Of a stretch of DNA of 16,108 bases, positions 14,797 through 16,108 are shown one piece after another. This stretch comes from Helicobacteraceae bacterium. GTDB lineage: Bacteria; Campylobacterota; Campylobacteria; Campylobacterales; Sulfurimonadaceae. Location of the stretch: the NCBI GenBank assembly GCA_015489055.1, contig WFMO01000085.1, positions 1-16,108 of the forward strand, written 5' to 3'. The notes under the pieces were generated by a model that had not been told where the DNA came from, did no database searches, and saw only the letters and a program-made list of their open reading frames with translations. The position numbers were made by a program, and so were the translations under genes. Numbering within the stretch: the first letter of the stretch is position 1; every line of letters begins with the position of its first letter.

Positions 14797-14857
14797 TTTG
14801 GCAGATAAAGTGACAAACATCAGTCTATGAAGAAGTCTAAAAGCACAGCTTGTCTGT

Positions 14858-15826
14858 TTAAAAATCCAATGGACTTATAAGTTTTGCTTTATTCATCTCT
14901 GAAACTACATGTGTGTAAATCATAGTTGTCTCAACTGATTTATGCCCTAAGAGCTCCTGAATGCTTCTTAAGTCTATGCCAGCTTGAAGAAGATGGGTCG
15001 CGTAAGAGTGTCTAAATATATGTGAAGTCACTCTTTTGTTTAGGTTCGCTTTTTGAGCGGCTACCTTTATGTTTCGGCCAAGTGTTTGCGGATGCACATG
15101 ATATCGTCTTTTTTCTTTACTTCGTGGATCTACTGAAATGTTTTTCATAGGAAAAAGAAATTGCCACTTTATTTCATGTTGTGCCTTTGGATACTTTTTT
15201 GCAAGTGCATAAGGTATATGAACACTCCCGTAACCATTTTCTAAATCTGCTTTATGTATTTCTTTAACTTTTTCAACCTGTTCAAGAAGTTGAGACTTCA
15301 GTTTTTGCGGAAGCGGAATAGTTCTGTCTTTTAAAGATTTGGAGTCCCAAATATATATCTTGTCAAATTCAAAATCAATATCTTTAGTACGAAGATTGAG
15401 TGCCTCATTCATTCTCAGTCCACAACCGTACATCAGATGTACGATAAGAGTATATTCAGCCGGAACATTTCTTAAAACTTTTTGCACTTCTTCTTTTGAC
15501 AAAACCACGGGTATGTGTTTTCTCTCCTGTGCACGAAGAGCTTGGATATTCCACTCACTCATATCAATACCCAAAACTTCTTTATATAAAAAAAGCAAAG
15601 CACTAAAAGCTTGGTTCTGCGTTGTTGGTGAGACTTTATCTTTGACAGCAAGCTTTGTAAGATAACTCTCAATCTCATCTTTTCCCATCTCTACGGGATG
15701 TTTTTTGTGATGAAATAAAATATAGTGCTTTATCCAATGCACATAAGTCCTCTCAGTAGAATAACTATAGTGTTTAAAACGAATTTTATCTCGAACTATA
15801 TCTAAAAGTTTTTTCTTCACTTGCAT
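14858..15826 (-). CDS. intI: Integron integrase (IntI-type tyrosine recombinase)
   Basis: The ATG at 15826 follows GGAGGTG at ideal spacing and gives 322 residues. A longer frame to a TTG at 15868 is unlikely. The N-terminal core-binding domain spans about 1-95 ([16 protein letters not shown] is typical of IntI) and the catalytic domain about 105-315. Catalytic residues: Arg138 in [10 protein letters not shown], a Lys near 163-166 in SKSLKDR, His269 and Arg272 in [13 protein letters not shown], His295 in LLGHKSVE and Tyr304 in MIYTHV. Residues about 194-237 ([20 protein letters not shown], then WQFLFP and DPRS) form the extra segment found only in integron integrases, matching IntI1 closely. 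The C-terminal SPLDF also matches IntI1 SPLDAL. It should recombine attI and attC sites to add or remove gene cassettes. It points away from the attI region, as usual. Confidence 0.93.
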   Translation of the reverse strand: MQVKKKLLDIVRDKIRFKHYSYSTERTYVHWIKHYILFHHKKHPVEMGKDEIESYLTKLAVKDKVSPTTQNQAFSALLFLYKEVLGIDMSEWNIQALRAQERKHIPVVLSKEEVQKVLRNVPAEYTLIVHLMYGCGLRMNEALNLRTKDIDFEFDKIYIWDSKSLKDRTIPLPQKLKSQLLEQVEKVKEIHKADLENGYGSVHIPYALAKKYPKAQHEIKWQFLFPMKNISVDPRSKEKRRYHVHPQTLGRNIKVAAQKANLNKRVTSHIFRHSYATHLLQAGIDLRSIQELLGHKSVETTMIYTHVVSEMNKAKLISPLDF

Positions 15827-15830
15827 TTCA

Positions 15831-15840
15831 CACCTCCGCT
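15831..15840 (-). promoter_or_regulatory. intI: Strong ribosome binding site that fixes the intI start
   Basis: The minus strand reads AGCGGAGGTG, with GGAGG at 15837-15833 and six bases to the ATG at 15826. It is the strongest Shine-Dalgarno match in the window and excludes the upstream TTG (15868) and ATG (15850) as likely starts. Confidence 0.85.
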
Positions 15841-15850
15841 TAAGTAACAT

Positions 15851-15890
15851 TTTGTCTGTTATTGCCAAAATCTTTCATTTAACAGACAAA
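15851..15890. repeat. Inverted repeat in the intI leader
   Basis: TTTGTCTGTT (15851-15860) and AACAGACAAA (15881-15890) are perfect 10-bp arms separated by 20 bases. They lie between the intI -10 box and start codon. The spacing is too wide for a LexA-type box. It could be an operator for a multimeric regulator, an integrase-binding pair or an mRNA leader hairpin that affects intI expression. Confidence 0.6.
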
Positions 15891-15923
15891 TATGTGTATT
15901 AATTGATTATAGAACATTTAACA
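15876..15923. repeat. CATTTAACA direct repeats, possible attI accessory sites
   Basis: CATTTAACA occurs at 15876-15884 and again at 15915-15923, 39 bases apart. Each contains ATTTAAC, which fits the RYYYAAC integrase-box consensus. In class 1 integrons the attI site has two direct repeats (DR1, DR2) that bind the integrase; these could be the counterparts. Confidence 0.4.
15906..15911 (-). promoter_or_regulatory. intI: Candidate -10 box of the intI promoter
   Basis: The minus strand reads TATAAT in the context GTTCTATAATCAATT. The predicted transcript would start near 15899 and have a leader of about 70 bases containing the TTTGTCTGTT / AACAGACAAA inverted repeat. The -35 region (around TATTTAG) is weak. 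Confidence 0.5.
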
Positions 15924-16030
15924 CATACTAAATATTTAAGAATAATAGAGATTTTTTCTAAAAACAACCAATTATTTGGCAAATTGTCATGATTTTAATA
16001 ATTAACGCACAAAATATATGTTTGTTAATG

Positions 16031-16059
16031 TTGCTATTTATAGTTCATTTGTGTAAAAT
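16031..16059 (+). promoter_or_regulatory. Candidate cassette promoter (Pc-like)
   Basis: TTGCTA (16031-16036), exactly 17 bases, then TAAAAT (16054-16059), preceded by TGTG as a partial extended -10. It points toward the cassette side and would start transcription just before the attI crossover. Integron cassettes usually rely on such a promoter in intI or attI. Confidence 0.5.
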
Positions 16060-16074
16060 GTGTTTGAATAAATA

Positions 16075-16081
16075 GTTAGAT
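16075..16081 (+). other. attI: attI crossover site (GTTRRRY)
   Basis: GTTAGAT fits the integron core site GTTRRRY, with recombination expected between G16075 and T16076. It is about 250 bases upstream of the intI start and is followed within 25 bases by a ribosome binding site and ATG, the spacing seen for a first cassette. A 7-base match alone would be weak; the position beside intI makes it credible. Confidence 0.6.
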
Positions 16082-16099
16082 TACAAAGGGATTAACACA

Positions 16100-16108
16100 A
16101 TGAGAAAT
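16100..16108 (+). CDS. Start of the first gene cassette ORF (partial)
   Basis: ATG at 16100 begins M-R-N and then runs off the window. It is preceded by AAAGGG (16085-16090) at suitable spacing and lies 25 bases past the attI crossover. Only three codons are visible, so nothing can be said of the product. Confirmation needs the next few hundred bases, which should end in an attC site. Confidence 0.45.

Noticed and set aside
15827..15868. Upstream TTG/ATG extensions of the integrase gene
   Set aside because: The ATG at 15826 has GGAGGTG at ideal spacing and matches the family N-terminus; the upstream codons lack a ribosome binding site and overlap the inverted repeat of the leader.
15852..15884. 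SOS (LexA) box at the intI promoter: CTGT ... ACAG
   Set aside because: CTGT and ACAG halves are present, but more than 20 bases separate them instead of about 8, so it does not fit the known LexA consensus.
1..16108. CRISPR arrays, tRNA or rRNA genes, insertion sequences
   Set aside because: No regularly spaced repeats, no tRNA cloverleaf or rRNA signature sequence and no transposase gene were seen on either strand.

Overview
The window is AT-rich chromosomal DNA. It most resembles the Campylobacterota (Epsilonproteobacteria), probably a sulfur-metabolising lineage related to Sulfurimonas, Sulfurovum or Sulfurospirillum. This rests on base composition, tight gene packing, AAGGA-type ribosome binding sites, TATAAT -10 boxes with poor -35 boxes, a Campylobacter-like TsdA cytochrome and a porin of the type common in that phylum. 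The exact genus cannot be read from the sequence.

Layout, left to right. Positions 1-183 hold the end of a plus-strand membrane protein that enters from the left. From 185 to 9763 everything lies on the minus strand. In transcription order (right to left) the genes are: a type I secretion-like membrane fusion protein (8480-9763), a TolC-family outer-membrane protein (7126-8478), a TDT-family permease (5967-7136), an exported DsrE-family protein (5308-5859), an exported ModA-like solute-binding protein (4244-5251), a dihaem TsdA-type thiosulfate dehydrogenase/tetrathionate reductase (3148-4095), an outer-membrane porin (1258-2634) and an exported two-domain rhodanese (185-1102). The 513-bp gap before the porin contains a decayed porin remnant, a 25-nt palindrome and a terminator-like hairpin very close to the porin start. 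The gene content suggests a periplasmic inorganic-sulfur module. Candidate roles are TsdA for thiosulfate/tetrathionate redox chemistry, rhodanese and DsrE for sulfane-sulfur handling, the TDT permease for anion (perhaps sulfite) movement, and the porin for outer-membrane entry. The joint pathway is inference.

Divergent from this block, 9941-14796 is a four-gene plus-strand operon matching E. coli ybhGFSR in order and sequence: a lipoprotein-like periplasmic adaptor, a double-ATPase ABC protein and two ABC-2 permeases. It encodes an ABC exporter with no outer-membrane component of its own and may borrow the TolC-family protein across the divergent promoter region.

At the right edge (14858-16108) is an integron platform. 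A minus-strand IntI-type tyrosine recombinase carries the integron-specific insertion. Next to it lies an attI-like region with direct repeats, a candidate cassette promoter, a GTTRRRY crossover site at 16075 and the first codons of a cassette gene at 16100. The cassette array should therefore begin as the window ends. This is the most notable element here; the orphan transporter parts of the sulfur block come next.
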